A DNA stretch of 64,000 nt from the NCBI GenBank assembly GCA_021014325.1, contig CM037460.1, positions 19,498,044 through 19,562,043 on the forward strand. Reading direction: 5' to 3'. This DNA is from Plazaster borealis. Lineage: Eukaryota; Echinodermata; Asteroidea; Forcipulatida; Labidiasteridae. Below the pieces are notes generated by a model. That model was not told the DNA's origin. It was given only the letters and a program-made list of their open reading frames with translations, and ran no database searches. Of the stretch, positions 1-11,820 are shown in pieces (position 1 is the first letter of the stretch; each line of letters opens with the position of its first letter). The position numbers and the translations under genes were made by a program.

Positions 1-1010
1 GAAAACTGTGAGGCGTTGCCTTAGCAACGTGAAAGCTGACACTCCCAGACCACTTTTGGCTCTATGTGTAGATGTGCTTTGCGAGAACTAGTATAGTTTG
101 ACCTGACTTAATATACCGCGGTACCGAGCTAGAAGGGTCTTACGCAGCCCGATGCTCCGCGGCGATCTACGGTATGATTCACCACCCATAGTATGCCCGC
201 TGCTGATGCCAACTTCTCCACCATCTTCAAAATGTCTACGTATTCGTTTTCTTCTTCTTCGTCTGTTTTATCTCAATATCAAGGGTGTAATATCATATTT
301 GAATCAACAAGTCCAATCAAAGAGTAAACAAATCAAAATCATCAGAAAATTGTCCACAGTTGCTTTTTGAGATGTCCGTGTAGCTATATATAAAATTAGG
401 CGTGTTTAATAATAACATGACAGTATTTTTATAATAAACTGACACCGCGTGGTAAGATTGACACTGTAATATTTACACATTCGGTTTGCAATGACATGAT
501 ATTTTGAAGAAGAAGTTTAAATTTATAGCACGTATTAAATAATGTTTGTATTGTTATTTGAAGAAATGCAAATGCCGTATGATTTCCGCCACAAAGTTGC
601 ATGGATGCTTTCTCTCATGTCATTGTTTTACAACAAATCAAATGAAATACAACTATTATCGTATTCTCTTTTTTGCTCGTCTTTATCTGAACGTTTCCTC
701 GTTCACTACCTCATTCATAATTTCTACCACCATTGATAAATCTGTAAAAGACGCTTTGAAACGTACTTTATGCGCGCCAATATAAAAACAAAAATATCAC
801 TTGTAAAGACAAAAGGTCACCAAGCAGTTTAAAATATCATCACAACTCGTAAAAAAAATTAAACGATGATCAAATTGTTTGAATAACAATGCACTGTATT
901 ACTATTTTCCCCGCGTCCAGATTGTACCAAGTCAAGTATAAAAACAATTTGATTTTGGTGGAAACGTTTGTTAATTCTTTATCACAGCATAACCGAGAAG
1001 TCTATCTATC
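1..1010. other. AT-rich stretch, nothing recognised
   Basis: Only short open frames with no recognisable domain or splice context. No repeat family of this window was recognised here. Confidence 0.5.
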
Positions 1011-1092
1011 AGTCTACTCACCCCCCCCCCCACCTCCCGGCGATGTGTGTTAGCGTCCCTGTCCTTTGACACTTGGGGGCTGTAGCGCAAGG

Positions 1093-1320
1093 ATACACTC
1101 TAAAATCTCAGATCCCCTGTCCCCGGGGGATTGTTCAGACTCAGCCGGAAACTGGCTTTTAATCAAATGGGATTTTTTAGCTAGAATTCTGCGTCAGTTT
1201 GACCCATTTCTGGGTAATTTTGACACATATCCCGAGCCACACTGACTCAGAGGGTCAGACCACCTGGGACTCGGAACTGGGTCAATTCTGAACCGGGAGT
1301 TTTTAAAGTGTTTTGACAAA
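1093..1320. repeat. Family G repeat (GGGTCA/TGACCC-rich), copy 1
   Basis: The stretch runs from ACTCTAAAA to TTTTTAAAGTGT and is full of inverted pairs of the type TGACCC / GGGTCA. The same organisation recurs at 13915-14158 and 55690-55830. Alternating inverted short units suggest a non-autonomous DNA element; no transposase is present. This copy is diverged. Confidence 0.6.
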
Positions 1321-1373
1321 CAGGGCTCGTACTCAATGTATAATTCTGCATAAAAACCCAATGTGGACGTCGC

Positions 1374-1384
1374 AAAAACAACAA

Positions 1385-1415
<31 letters not shown>

Positions 1416-1511
1416 AACAACGACGACAACAACAACAACAACAGCAACAGCAACAACAGCAACAACAACAACAACAACAACAACAACACCACCACCACCA
1501 ACAACAACACT
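1374..1511. repeat. (CAA)n microsatellite, interrupted
   Basis: About 135 bp of CAA triplets interrupted by CAG, CGA and CAC. It reads as polyGln, polyThr or polyLeu in different frames, but no flanking sequence looks coding, so it is a simple repeat. Confidence 0.9.
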
Positions 1512-1719
1512 CAATGGGAGAACAAAGAGAAGTCATCGATATTATGCAGTAGTGACAAGTGCCCGTAAGTTGGTTGGTGGTTGTAACACCATTGTACCCG
1601 AGGTTCACGTACAGCATTTTGAATAGATGTATTCCATAATCATAATAATTATAATATGTATAATGCGCCAGTTTAAGTCAAGGCTGCTCACAGGCACACA
1701 GCAATACAACTGCAACCAT

Positions 1720-1960
1720 GGCCCAATTTTATAGAGCTGCTAAGCACAAAAATTTGCTTAGCATGAAATTTCTTCCTTGATAAAAACAGGATTACCAACC
1801 AAATTTCCATGTGATTTTCAGGATAAGCGAACAATAGCTGAATACCAGTAACAAGCAATATGCAACACATGGAAATTTGGTTGGTAATCCTGTTTTTATC
1901 AAGGAAGAAATATCATGCTAAGCAAATTTTTGTGCTAAGCAGCTCTATGAAATTGGGCCC
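1720..1960. mobile_element. Snap-back GGGCCC-ended MITE (family D-like)
   Basis: A near-perfect inverted repeat: arms of about 95 bp (1720-1814 and 1866-1960) around a 50-bp centre. The ends read GGCCCAATTTTATAGAGC and its complement, the signature of family D, but the interior differs. TAAGCA/TGCTTA motifs lie subterminally. No coding capacity. Confidence 0.75.
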
Positions 1961-2072
1961 ATTTATTTTGCTAGGATAGGTATAGTTGTTGGAAATCACA
2001 AAACCAAACTGAAACCAGCTGAAAAACAAAGTCAAAACACCCATTTATATTCAACGTGGTGTATGGTATACT

Positions 2073-2360
2073 GGGCCCCATTTCATAGAGCTGCTTAACG
2101 GCCGATTTTGTACTTACTGTGCGAGTTTCCATTTCATAGCACTGCTAACCGTAGTAAGCACACGACAAAGGCATGCTAACCTTCCAGTGCTTACTGTACG
2201 AAAATCAATGACGTAACAATGCAAAATCATGGTAAACGCGCAAGCTGGCCGCCTAATTTTCTTGCTAACCTGTGAAATACGCTTAAGCTTAAGCAATTTT
2301 GTATGCTATAGCTAGCACGATAATTTGCTTACTGTTAAGTAGTGCTATGCCATTGGCCCC
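2073..2360. mobile_element. Family E MITE, copy 1 (GGGCCCC ends)
   Basis: Starts GGGCCCCATTTCATAGAGC and ends with the inverse, GCTATGCCATTGGCCCC. The interior holds TTGCTTAAGC, CTTACTGT and a conserved block CTAATTTTCTTGCTAACC. A second copy in the opposite orientation lies at 18453-18718. The termini resemble family D, suggesting a shared transposase. Confidence 0.7.
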
Positions 2361-2549
2361 TGATCCTCGTGTTCAGAACGGTTGCAGTATATCTTCAGAA
2401 AGAGTCGTTTTGTGCGGGAGTAGTTGTCATCAATAAATTAACCCACCATTGAACCCTACATAATTACCAGCATTGTAAAATTAACGTGTCATGTAATATT
2501 ATGGCCGATTGAGCAAAAGGTCTTTGTTGCTATTTTTTCACACATTTAA

Positions 2550-2945
2550 TAGCTGTGCATAACATTGGTAAGAGCATGGAGGACAAATCTAATTGTTCCT
2601 CCATGGTAAGAGTACAAACATAAATTGTTCACAGATTTGCACACAACTTACATGGTATAAAGATGATCATGGTGGAAACTCCCTTTGAAATATTTTTGCT
2701 TGAAATGCAATAGTTTTTGAGAAATGAGTAAAACGATTTAGTTTTGATCTTGCAAGTCCAAAACTCAATTGTTTGAAAACAGAGAAAACATTTAAGGGTT
2801 TTTTCCCACTTTTTTCTCGTGACTCCAATGACCGATTGAGTTTAAACTTTCACAGGTTTGTTATTTCATGTATATTTTGGGTCACATCAAGTGTGGATAC
2901 TGGTCTTTAACAATTACAATGTTACAAATGTGTTGTAAAGGCATG
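2550..2945 (+). mobile_element. Family C MITE, copy 1, interrupted by a tiny palindrome
   Basis: Aligns by eye with 5094-5413 and 36447-36780: shared blocks include TTCACAGATTTGCACA, AAATATTTTTGCTTGAAATG and ACTTTCACAGGTTTGTTATT. The left end is indistinct. A 38-bp insertion at 2568-2605 is absent from the other two copies. No ORF. Confidence 0.65.
2568..2612. mobile_element. 31-bp palindromic insertion with 7-bp target duplication
   Basis: Bases 2575-2605 form a near-palindrome beginning CATGGAGGACAAAT and ending ATTGTTCCTCCATG. GTAAGAG flanks it on both sides (2568-2574 and 2606-2612); GGTAAGAG can be read as an 8-bp duplication. Family C copies at 5094 and 36447 have uninterrupted TTGGTAAGAT/TGGTAAGG at this point, which is the empty site. 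A sibling lies at 43414-43461. Confidence 0.75.
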
Positions 2946-3040
2946 TGATGGAACGGTCCAAAATGAAATTATACGTTCCTTTTTGTAATTATGAAATAAT
3001 CAGAAGCCAAGGACAGGGGCTCATAACGAACTGTGCGAGG

Positions 3041-3053
3041 TGGGATTCGAACC
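3041..3053 (-). repeat. tRNA B-box-like fragment
   Basis: The complement reads GGTTCGAATCCCA, a match to the RNA polymerase III B box. No A box or tRNA fold is visible nearby, so this is probably a SINE remnant. Confidence 0.35.
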
Positions 3054-3711
3054 ACAAAAACACAAACTAACGATGTGAAAAGTTAGGGGGGAAATGCACA
3101 CATTTCCCCAGTACTAATTCTTATATATTTGTTATCAAAGTCGTTCCAATTCTCAGTTGTTTTCACCTTTTCATACAGGTGAAGGTCAGTGGCGATGTTA
3201 TATTGTTTTCATTTGATTATATTTCACTGCACTTTTCTTACAGAACTATATGGCCTGCAAAATTAGACTACCTCTCACGTGATTAAATTGAAATTTATGT
3301 CATGCGATGTTATGAACAAAATTGGGGAAACAAAATTAACAATGATGCTCATGGAAATCTTCACAGAACTTTGAACGTTTGTGATAAGCCTATACGTGTC
3401 TTCAACCAGCACATTGTATAATATTTGAGATAAGTGTCGTAGATTGATTTGTAATCATTATTTATTGCTCCAGTTTTCTGAAGCCTGATATGAATTTTTT
3501 TTTACTGTAAACAATTCAGCCTGGTCTCTTAATCTTTGAGTAGCTATTCTTTGCATTGCCAAAAAGAAGTTGCAAACACCATCCATGTAAAACAAGCATC
3601 AGAATACCATTCGGTTTCTAAATGTCTTGTATTTTTTCAATTCAATCTATTTCCAAAAAGCAAAGTATGCATAAACCAGTAATTATAGAAGGTCAATTGA
3701 ATGCAAGGCGT

Positions 3712-4058
3712 TTAAAGGCACTGAACACGTTTGGTAATTGTCAAAGACCAGTGTTCTCACTTGGTGTATCCCAACATATGCATAAAATAACAAGCCTGTG
3801 AAAATTTGGGCTCAATTGGTCATCGAAGTTGCAAGAAAATGATGAAAGAAAAAACACCCTTGTTGTACAAATTTGTGTGCTTTCAGATAGGAAAGAAGTT
3901 TTTATTATTTCAGTGAGAAATTACCTCTTCCTCAAAAACTACGTTACTTCAGAGGGAGTCGTTTCTCACTATCAACAGCTCTCCGTTGCTTGCTACCAAG
4001 TAAATTTTTATGCTAATACATATTTTGAGTAATTACCAAACGTGTATAGTGCCTTTAA
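3712..4058 (+). mobile_element. Family A MITE, copy 1
   Basis: Starts TTAAAGGCACTGAACACG and ends CGTGTATAGTGCCTTTAA: TTAA target duplication plus roughly 25-bp inverted termini containing ACGTTTGGTAAT. About 350 bp, no transposase. One arm of the central hairpin seen in other copies is missing here. Open frames inside are shadows of the repeat. Confidence 0.85.
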
Positions 4059-4114
4059 AGAAATACAAGAATTCAATGGGCAAGTATGGAGGCATATTCA
4101 AAATCGAAATGTCT

Positions 4115-4510
4115 TTGAAGGGTCTGTATACGTTTGGTAATGACTCTGAAAATTAATGGCAATAAAAACTTACTTGGTAAGAAGTATACAGCAGCTTTGG
4201 ATAGTATAATGCATTTTGAGAAACTTTTCACTTCGAAGTACTGCGGATAAGAAAAAGATACCACTGTTTATCTTCCAAAAATTTGAATCTGAGAAGCGTT
4301 ACTGATAAGCGTTTCTCAGATTATGTATTCAAATTGCACATTATTCTTCCTGTGTGGACATAACCGCTCAAGATTTTCGGCAATATCTCAAAAAACTTCT
4401 ACCTTTTGAAATGAAATTTTCACAGGTTAGTTTTATGGTATATATCTACAGATATGTAGGATTGAAACGAACAGTGGGTCCCAATTACCAAACGTATACA
4501 ATCCCTTTAA
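4115..4510 (+). mobile_element. Family B MITE, copy 1
   Basis: Begins TTGAAGGGTCTGTATACG and ends CGTATACAATCCCTTTAA, about 395 bp. The centre is a hairpin, GAGAAGCGTTACTG...CGTTTCTCAG. It shares only the outer TTAA-AGG and ACGTTTGGTAAT with family A. Confidence 0.85.
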
Positions 4511-5093
4511 GTGACATATTTAAACATTAGATAAGCATAACCAGACACAACTCTACCAAGTAAACAAAAAAAAACAAGAAAAATATGCATGAATATAATT
4601 ATAAATTGCACTATACAGTTGTATATTATAAATGGTTATAAAACAAGGAGTCAAGAAAAATATTTGACAAACATAACCTGACAAATCCCAATCCATTTAA
4701 AAGGGATCAGAAAAAGAACAATACATCAGGTCGGGATAAAACATTACGTTACCGGTACCACATGCATACATCATTATACCTGGAATCTAATAGTAGGAGA
4801 ATATTAAAAGTATTGTCACTAATTGTTGATATAATAAGCCAGTATTAATTGTCTGCGTAATGAGATACTTTAGTTTGATTCCAATGACTTCCATTTATGA
4901 AAAGATTCGCCGATTGTGGGCAATGATAGGGGGAGATTCACTGTGCGGTAGTACGAAGTAAATTGGAAAATCAGTACGTTAGTCACTCTATATAAAAAAG
5001 AGATTAACAACTTTTACAATGGTGTTGTCAAGTTTAATTTACTTGTCATTAGCGCTCTTTTGTTGATCCACAAAAAGGAGAAATAATCTGAGC
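4511..5093. other. Intergenic, nothing recognised
   Basis: AT-rich sequence between two MITEs, with no credible ORF, splice pattern or known repeat. Confidence 0.5.
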
Positions 5094-5413
5094 TTAAAGG
5101 GTGTATAAAACACTGGTAAGGTTGAAAATATGAATATTCACAGATTTGCACATAACTTACATGGCATAAAGATGGTCATGGTGGAAAACTTCCCGTGAAA
5201 TATTTTTGCTTGAAATGCTATATAGGAAATGAGTAAAACAATTAGTCTTTATCACTGGTGATACAATCCGATGTTTGAAAACAGAGAACATATATAATAT
5301 TTTTTCACTGTTTTCTCATGACTCCGAAGACCGATTTAACTTAAACTTTCACAGGTTTGTTATTTCAAGTGTGGATACTGACAATTACCAATGTTGTACA
5401 TTATTTGCTTTAA
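5094..5413 (+). mobile_element. Family C MITE, copy 2
   Basis: TTAAAGGGTGTATAAAACAC at the left, GCTTTAA at the right, about 320 bp. It shows the uninterrupted ACTGGTAAGGTTG site that carries the palindromic insertion in copy 1. Confidence 0.75.
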
Positions 5414-6326
5414 AAAACAACAACACGAATTGACCCCCTTGTTTCCACAAAAATTCTTGGGTCACGCCGCGCCGGGTTCACTTCAAAAGAAAATGTCATG
5501 GTTTGAAATATTGTTTGATAGCAACGGGGCCCGACTAACCTGCCTTCAAGCCGCACACACAGTTGATATATTATTATAGTTACAAGATGGCATGTAGCGT
5601 GGCAATAGGTCCACACTACTTACATAAATAAAGAAGAAAATAATTCTCGTCTGATATCATCAGAGAGCTCTGTGTTTGATCGTTTAGGGGCCATGCACTC
5701 TTGCATATAGCCAACACAGCTCTTTCCCGCCCATTTACACACAAACCTTCTTGATGACATCTCGTTGCTGTCGCAACCATGACGTCACCCCGTTTCGAGG
5801 GTGGTCTGTTTTTCGATGATACTCTATAGATACGACGTTTATCAGGGACGGAATTAGTTATAATTTGACTGTGAGGTCTGGGCCTTTTAAAATAAAGACA
5901 CTTGGCTAGGGTTGTTTTCCCGCGGAAAAAATATACTCGGAAAAAAATGTAAACGGTTTAATGTTGATAGCATTAGGAGCGTTGAAGGTGACACTTTGAT
6001 TTAATTGGATGGGGACATTAGGCTGAATTGTGGATTGGGATGTACTATATATTATTATTATTATTTCTTATTTATTTTATTTTATTTCTATTTTTTTAAA
6101 GATTGATGAAAAAAAATGTTTTGATCAGAACACCGAATGCCACTGGCATATATTGTGTTATTTGAATGTTGTTGTTTTGGGGTGTTTTTTGCAATAAGCG
6201 TTTGGTGTATTTTGGTGGATTATGCCCCCAGGTTAATTTGTCCTATCATTTACGTCATCTAGGAAAATGCAGATCTGATTGCAATCGTATGGTGGCGCTG
6301 TTCTGTAAGCGGGTCAGCCGAGGTTA
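5414..6326. other. Intergenic, nothing recognised
   Basis: Mixed composition with an ATT/TTATTT-rich patch around 6045-6100. No credible coding exon or family repeat seen. Confidence 0.45.
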
Positions 6327-6797
6327 AGGGTGCACCCGACTAAAATACAGTTTATAATGCTATAAATACTCAAAAATACTCAACAAATACTCAAAAGTCT
6401 CACAGCTTGTTACAGTGAAGGGAAAATTATCCAATCACTCTTTAACTGCTATCCTCTGCTCAATTTAATATGGGTTGTCCCAAGGCCCGGAAAGTTATTC
6501 TCCCTCCAAATAAAAACATCCCGACGGCAGTGAAATTTTCCAAACGTCCGACCATCACTCTTGAAAAATGTATCTACACCTCTTGGCAAATAGGACCATT
6601 CTTTCAGGGCCTATGTCATCCAAAATACCTCAAGTTGGAAGTCACCAACCCCAGGTCACAATTGGGCAAAATTGTTACACTTTCCCTCTTTTATTTGGCT
6701 CTCAAATCTGTCTAATATAGAATATTTTTTAGGGCCTACACAATAATGAGGCCGACGCTCTTTATTTCTCCCTATTTAGTGGGGTGCAACATTACAC
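6327..6797. mobile_element. Family M element, copy 1
   Basis: GGGTGCACCCGACTAAA at the left and ATTTAGTGGGGTGCAAC at the right form inverted termini. The interior block GGGTTGTCCCAAGGCC...AAATAGGACCATT...CAGGGCCTA recurs at 35108-35775; a diverged relative lies at 50036-50510. The ORF at 6470-6715 belongs to the repeat. Confidence 0.65.
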
Positions 6798-7403
6798 GTT
6801 TAGGGCAGTCAAAAAAAGCTCACGGGTGATGTGAACTACAAGCAGTAGACAATTCGAAAAATACAAACATACAAATAAGCATGACCAACTGATGTGGTGA
6901 TAGGTTGTCTTTCCTTTTATTGATCTATCTATTTATATTAAACAATTAAGTTTATTTCTATTATTAAGCTTTTTGTCAGTCCCTATTCATATTTACATGG
7001 AAGAAAGAAAAAAAATGTTTAAAAACAAGTTACCCCTAATATAGGCTCGAAAATAGTCTTTTAAAAAAAATCATTTCAAAAGAAAATATATATTTAGGGT
7101 AAAAGAGGATAACAACTAATTAAAAATCAAAATTTTCAAATTCTATACCCTGATGTTACGTGACTATCATGTTTGTTTATGTCATAAATAAGTCCCATGA
7201 GAATTGCAGAATCCCCGTCGAAACAAAAAGTCCCAACTCTCCTCACGGGGCTCCGTGCTCTTCCCAATCCGACCCCCGGACTTTGCAAAAGGTCATTAGT
7301 CAGACACCATTGACTTCATCACGAAACCACTACACCATGCTCGATACTGGACAGAGGGTATCCCCTAACCCGATGTAATGTTCCAATACTTAAACAAATT
7401 ATT

Positions 7404-7560
7404 TTCCTCTTGTACAGAAGAACGCCCCCCCCCCCCACCCTAAAATCCTCTAAAGAATTCCTGAGATTCCAAGCACACAATGAAGACACAGTGGGGGTAC
7501 ACCGCGCACCATATCGAGCACCAAAATATTATACACCGCCATACAGCGATGCGTTCCGAG
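7404..7560 (-). mobile_element. Family N repeat, copy 1
   Basis: Matches in inverse orientation the blocks at 33545-33735 and 43983-44153: CTAAAGAATTCCTGAGATTC, CACAATGAAGACACA and GATATGG-like ends near a C-run. Boundaries are approximate. Confidence 0.5.
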
Positions 7561-7913
7561 CAGATAACAGTATGCCGTGGTTCCGAGCAGATATAGTGAC
7601 GATAGCCTTGCACAAAGACTGAGGAAAAACCAAACCAAACAAACAATCCCAAAATTATCCAACCTCATCCAAATTTGAGATGGATAATCTCGTAACCTAC
7701 TTTAAATTGAGTTCAGGGATCTTTAGACACGGGGTAGACCCCACGGTGACGCAAAAGCTTCTCGTTTTTTAATATGCACCGTGTCTCCGAGGCGAAAACA
7801 GGTGATGACTACAATCCCAAAAGACAGTCAATCTGCCGTCAAGGTCGCTCGACGACTGTCAACTTTTGAACCCTCAGCAAAAAATTGTTTGCTTCCGGAT
7901 TTCGTGCTCCGCC

Positions 7914-7941
7914 ATGTGGCACTTCGGCCCCGCCGAGCGCA
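7914..7941 (+). CDS. Proposed first coding exon of the retropepsin-like gene
   Basis: An ATG in good context (GCTCCGCCATGTGG) opens nine codons, MWHFGPAER, then A|GTAAGT, a strong donor in phase 1. Phase 1 is what the 15203 exon requires. The surrounding 60 bp are GC-rich, unlike the AT-rich neighbourhood, as expected of a first exon. With a 7.2-kb intron to the next exon, this remains a prediction. Confidence 0.35.
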
Positions 7942-10900
7942 GTAAGTCATTTAATTAGTGGATTCGATCATGATTGGCATTTGGAAATGGGAAATAATTA
8001 GGTGGAGAAAGGTGTTTGCGAATGGAATAGCCAGTGTCGTAAAGGTCAACCATTGAATTCATCTCGTAACGCCACACTGACTGCTTTCATTTCAATTTGA
8101 GGGTAGGCTTACTTCATTTGTTCGAATCTTGTTTGAGTTATGTACTCAGTGGTTAATGTGTTATTCGTGTGTACTTTATTGTGTTTTTGTATATATGGAT
8201 AACAAGGGCACCAACCTAATCAGGTGGGTGTATTCTCGTCAATTAGACGTCCATCCCATGCAAATAAAAGATGCAATAAAATAAAATGGGGTTTAGCGCC
8301 ACTTTTGAAACTTAGGCCGTGGCCGAATTGGCGGCCACAGCTACGGCTACGGCTAGATTACCGCGTCGTCATGTGTTGAAGTATCCTCTATAGCAACACC
8401 CTTGGCAACAGTCGTAGCCGTAGCTTGTAGCCGCCAATTCGGATACAGCCTTTAACTATCGCCAAATGTTTGTTGAAAGCTGCACCTATAGGGGGCGGTG
8501 TTCTTGACGTCATTACCGATCATTCATCAGGCGCGAAAAGCCTTAGGTTTACAAAACTTGTTCTTTTTCTTATCACCTGCCACTTGAGGTCGCGTGTACG
8601 TTCTGGTGTCAAGGAGGGGGGGGGGACTCATACTGGTGATAAAATGCATTGACCCGCCCAATAGGAGATTTTTTAAGCAGATCAAAGTTGCTCAACATCT
8701 TATTAATGGGTCAGATGTTGAATTACTTTGGTTGAGTTATTTGTAATTTGGGGTTGAACAAAGACAAATTGACTGGGGCGGGATTTGTACCAACGACCTC
8801 CGGCTTAACGTGCCGGCGCTATACCAACTGAGCTATCTAGCCATACGTTTGATAGCTCAGTTGGTAGAGCGCCGGAACGTCAAACCGGAGGTCGTTGGTA
8901 CAAATCCCGCTCCAGTCAATTTGTCTTTGTTCAACCCCAAATTATTTCAAATTTACCCAGTCATCCCTTGTTGCTTATAACTTGATATTTGAGTTACTTT
9001 TAGTACGTATTCTGGACTAAACTGCTATGTTGTTGTAACCGATGACGTAGCATGTTATTATTGTGTGGTGTAAATACGTTAACGTTCTTATGGGAACGCA
9101 GATACCAAGAACTTTACCAATCCTAACGCCATTATGTCATCTCCTAACTGTGATTGGCTCATATTTTGACACATCGTCGGAACTCAAGCTATTTATGACT
9201 TCCAATGATTTATTTACAATCTTTAAAAAGTGTCTTTCCCCAGCAATCCATGTCAATATTTATGAACGTTTCTCCTACCATACCAAGCAGTAGCTGGAAT
9301 GTGATCATGTTTCGGGTCATTTATTATAATGAAATCTTTCTCCGGATATTAATAGAAAAACCTTCTTAATCATTAATAATTATGCGAAATTAAATATTAA
9401 ACAATATTATGAAGTAGGTTCGACGACCGATGAGATATTTTCCGGCCACGTCCCCTTGGTCCTCACGGGAGGGAAGCGGCCCGACTGCCGGCGTTAGCTT
9501 TCCCCTTGTGGCGGCGACTCCATCGGTAGCCTGGGCGCCATACCAAACCACAGACAGCCCTCCATCCCTCACACTATTCGCGGTGAGCGACACTGTGTGC
9601 TCCCCATGCTACGTATAGTCAATCGGTGCAAAGGCAAATTTTACAGCATAAGGCCCAAGCGAAACAAGTTGTTCGCGAGCTACCAGCGATCGTTAAATGA
9701 TCAAGGACGTGACGCTGTCTATGTCAGACTTATTGACCTGTTAAAATACGTCGGGCACCAACCTAAAACGGTTGAAGGGTGCACGTGGGAAAATGCAGAT
9801 GAAGAAGTGGACAAAAACCTATGCAGGAAAGGGATAAAATACACGAATTGTCAATATCCACATGCTCAATAATAGGGCAGTGAGTATTTCTTCCACGAGG
9901 TTACGGGCCAGGGTTAAAACTGAATCTGTTCTACCGAGTCGTCATCATGCGGTGAGTACTACGAAGGAGCTTGATGGTATCCGACTATCCGTCAACAGTA
10001 AAACGAGATGAATTTTTAAATAATGATAACCAAGAAACACTGCTTTGGAAAGGTCAGACCCCGGCTCCCCGCCATCACCACACAGTCACTACGTACCACT
10101 GACACCCATATCTTACATGTCCTCAGCCCCACCCCCTCTCTGAGCATGCTTAAGCACAAAAGTAGCATGAGCACAACAAAATTATGCTTACCGGAACAAC
10201 GTTATCAGCCAAACTACCATGTTACAAGTACAATTTGTGACTGGTATCATGTTCATTTCTGCTGAGCAGAAAATTGTTAAGCAACTTGTTTCTGCTTAAA
10301 GCAGCTCTATGAAATTAAGCCCTGCATGGTGTGGTAATCACCAGGGCCCAATTTCATAGAGTTGCTTAAGCACAAAAAGCAGCTAAGCACAAAAAAATTA
10401 TGCTTACAAGAACAAGGTTACCAGCCAAACTACTATGTCCCATGTACAATTTGTGACTGGTATCCTGCTCATTTCTGCTTATCAGACAATAGTTAAGCAA
10501 TATTTTCTGCTTAAGCAGCTCTACGAAATTGAGCCCTGGCGTGGTAATCACCAGGGCAATAGACAATTAAGAGTAATTGTCTTTCAACTTGTATGTCCAG
10601 TGCGTTCAGCAATCTGTGTGGACAGCATACAGTGTATAGTAGTCTTGGCTCAAGTCTAACAGTGTAGTTGCCAACCCCATGCCCATATCTATCGATCGGA
10701 GGATGCGTAGCCTATGGAAACAGCATCATCGCGACTGACCGCTCAGCTGAGACAAGGGTTCATGCAGAGTTCAGTCATCTTCTTCCCCCATTGCTTTGCA
10801 TGCAAAAGTATATCCTTTGCCATAAATACATCCTTTATGCTTGGATGAAGCAACGGGAACTAACGCGATTTAACCAGTCTGGTGTTGTGTGTGTAGAGAC

Positions 10901-11728
10901 GCAAGTCTCTAATGTACAATTATTAAGATTATAAGAACGAGCTTGAAGATGGATTTTCTTTGCTTGTTGTTTTGTGTTTATAAACGTAAGAAACCAAACT
11001 GAGTGTCTGTGGACCTTTTTTGTTATGGATTGAATTGTAAACTTAATGTAAAATGTGTCCATCTATTTTTTAATTCGTCATTGTTTTCTGTATTTCCGCT
11101 GATTTTTGGTTTGGTGTATTGTTTATTCCTGTTTGTTCTTGGGTTGAATTGTTCGAACAACATCTACACTGTCACCTCTCCACGTTTTAACTTCATTTGT
11201 CGTTCGTCGTGTTTTGGGTTTTTATATTTGTTTGTGGTTTTTTCGTGCTGTTTTTAGGGGTCATTCAGAATAGTCAATGTTATAAAATTTCGAAATTATT
11301 TTGACCCAACCATCCACCCCAAATTTCGACTTTTGAATATTGAATGGCTTCATAATATAATCTATACACTGAAGAACAAAGTAATGCCTCAAATGAACCA
11401 GACATTTTAGATCAAAGGTATTCAACATCAGTTGTTTTCAACGACTTTTCCTAGCTTAAACAAACAACTTTGTAGTTTTAATCAGGAATGAAGTTGACGA
11501 TCTTGGCCAGCTGGGAATTTTTTCTTCTGCATTTTTGTTCGTTAATATGTGTATATATGTAATTTGTTTAAACAAAAACTAAATTTCGATTTTTCAGTTA
11601 TTTCTTTTGACCCACTCACCCACAATTTCGAAACAAAATCGAAATGTTTTAACCTTGACTATTCTGAATGGCCCCTTAGCCGTTTGAAGTGAACACTGCT
11701 TATGTTTCGTTACCACTTTTCCCGTCGG

Positions 11729-11820
<92 letters not shown>

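Noticed and set aside
1313..1552. PolyGln ORF over the CAA repeat
   Set aside because: Every frame across the microsatellite is open; flanks are repeat family G and non-coding, and no splice or start context supports a gene.
8757..8941. Two tRNA genes in opposite orientation
   Set aside because: A and B boxes are present, but the B-box region has GTTGGTACAAATCC rather than a proper T loop, and a common non-tRNA tail follows both; these are SINEs.
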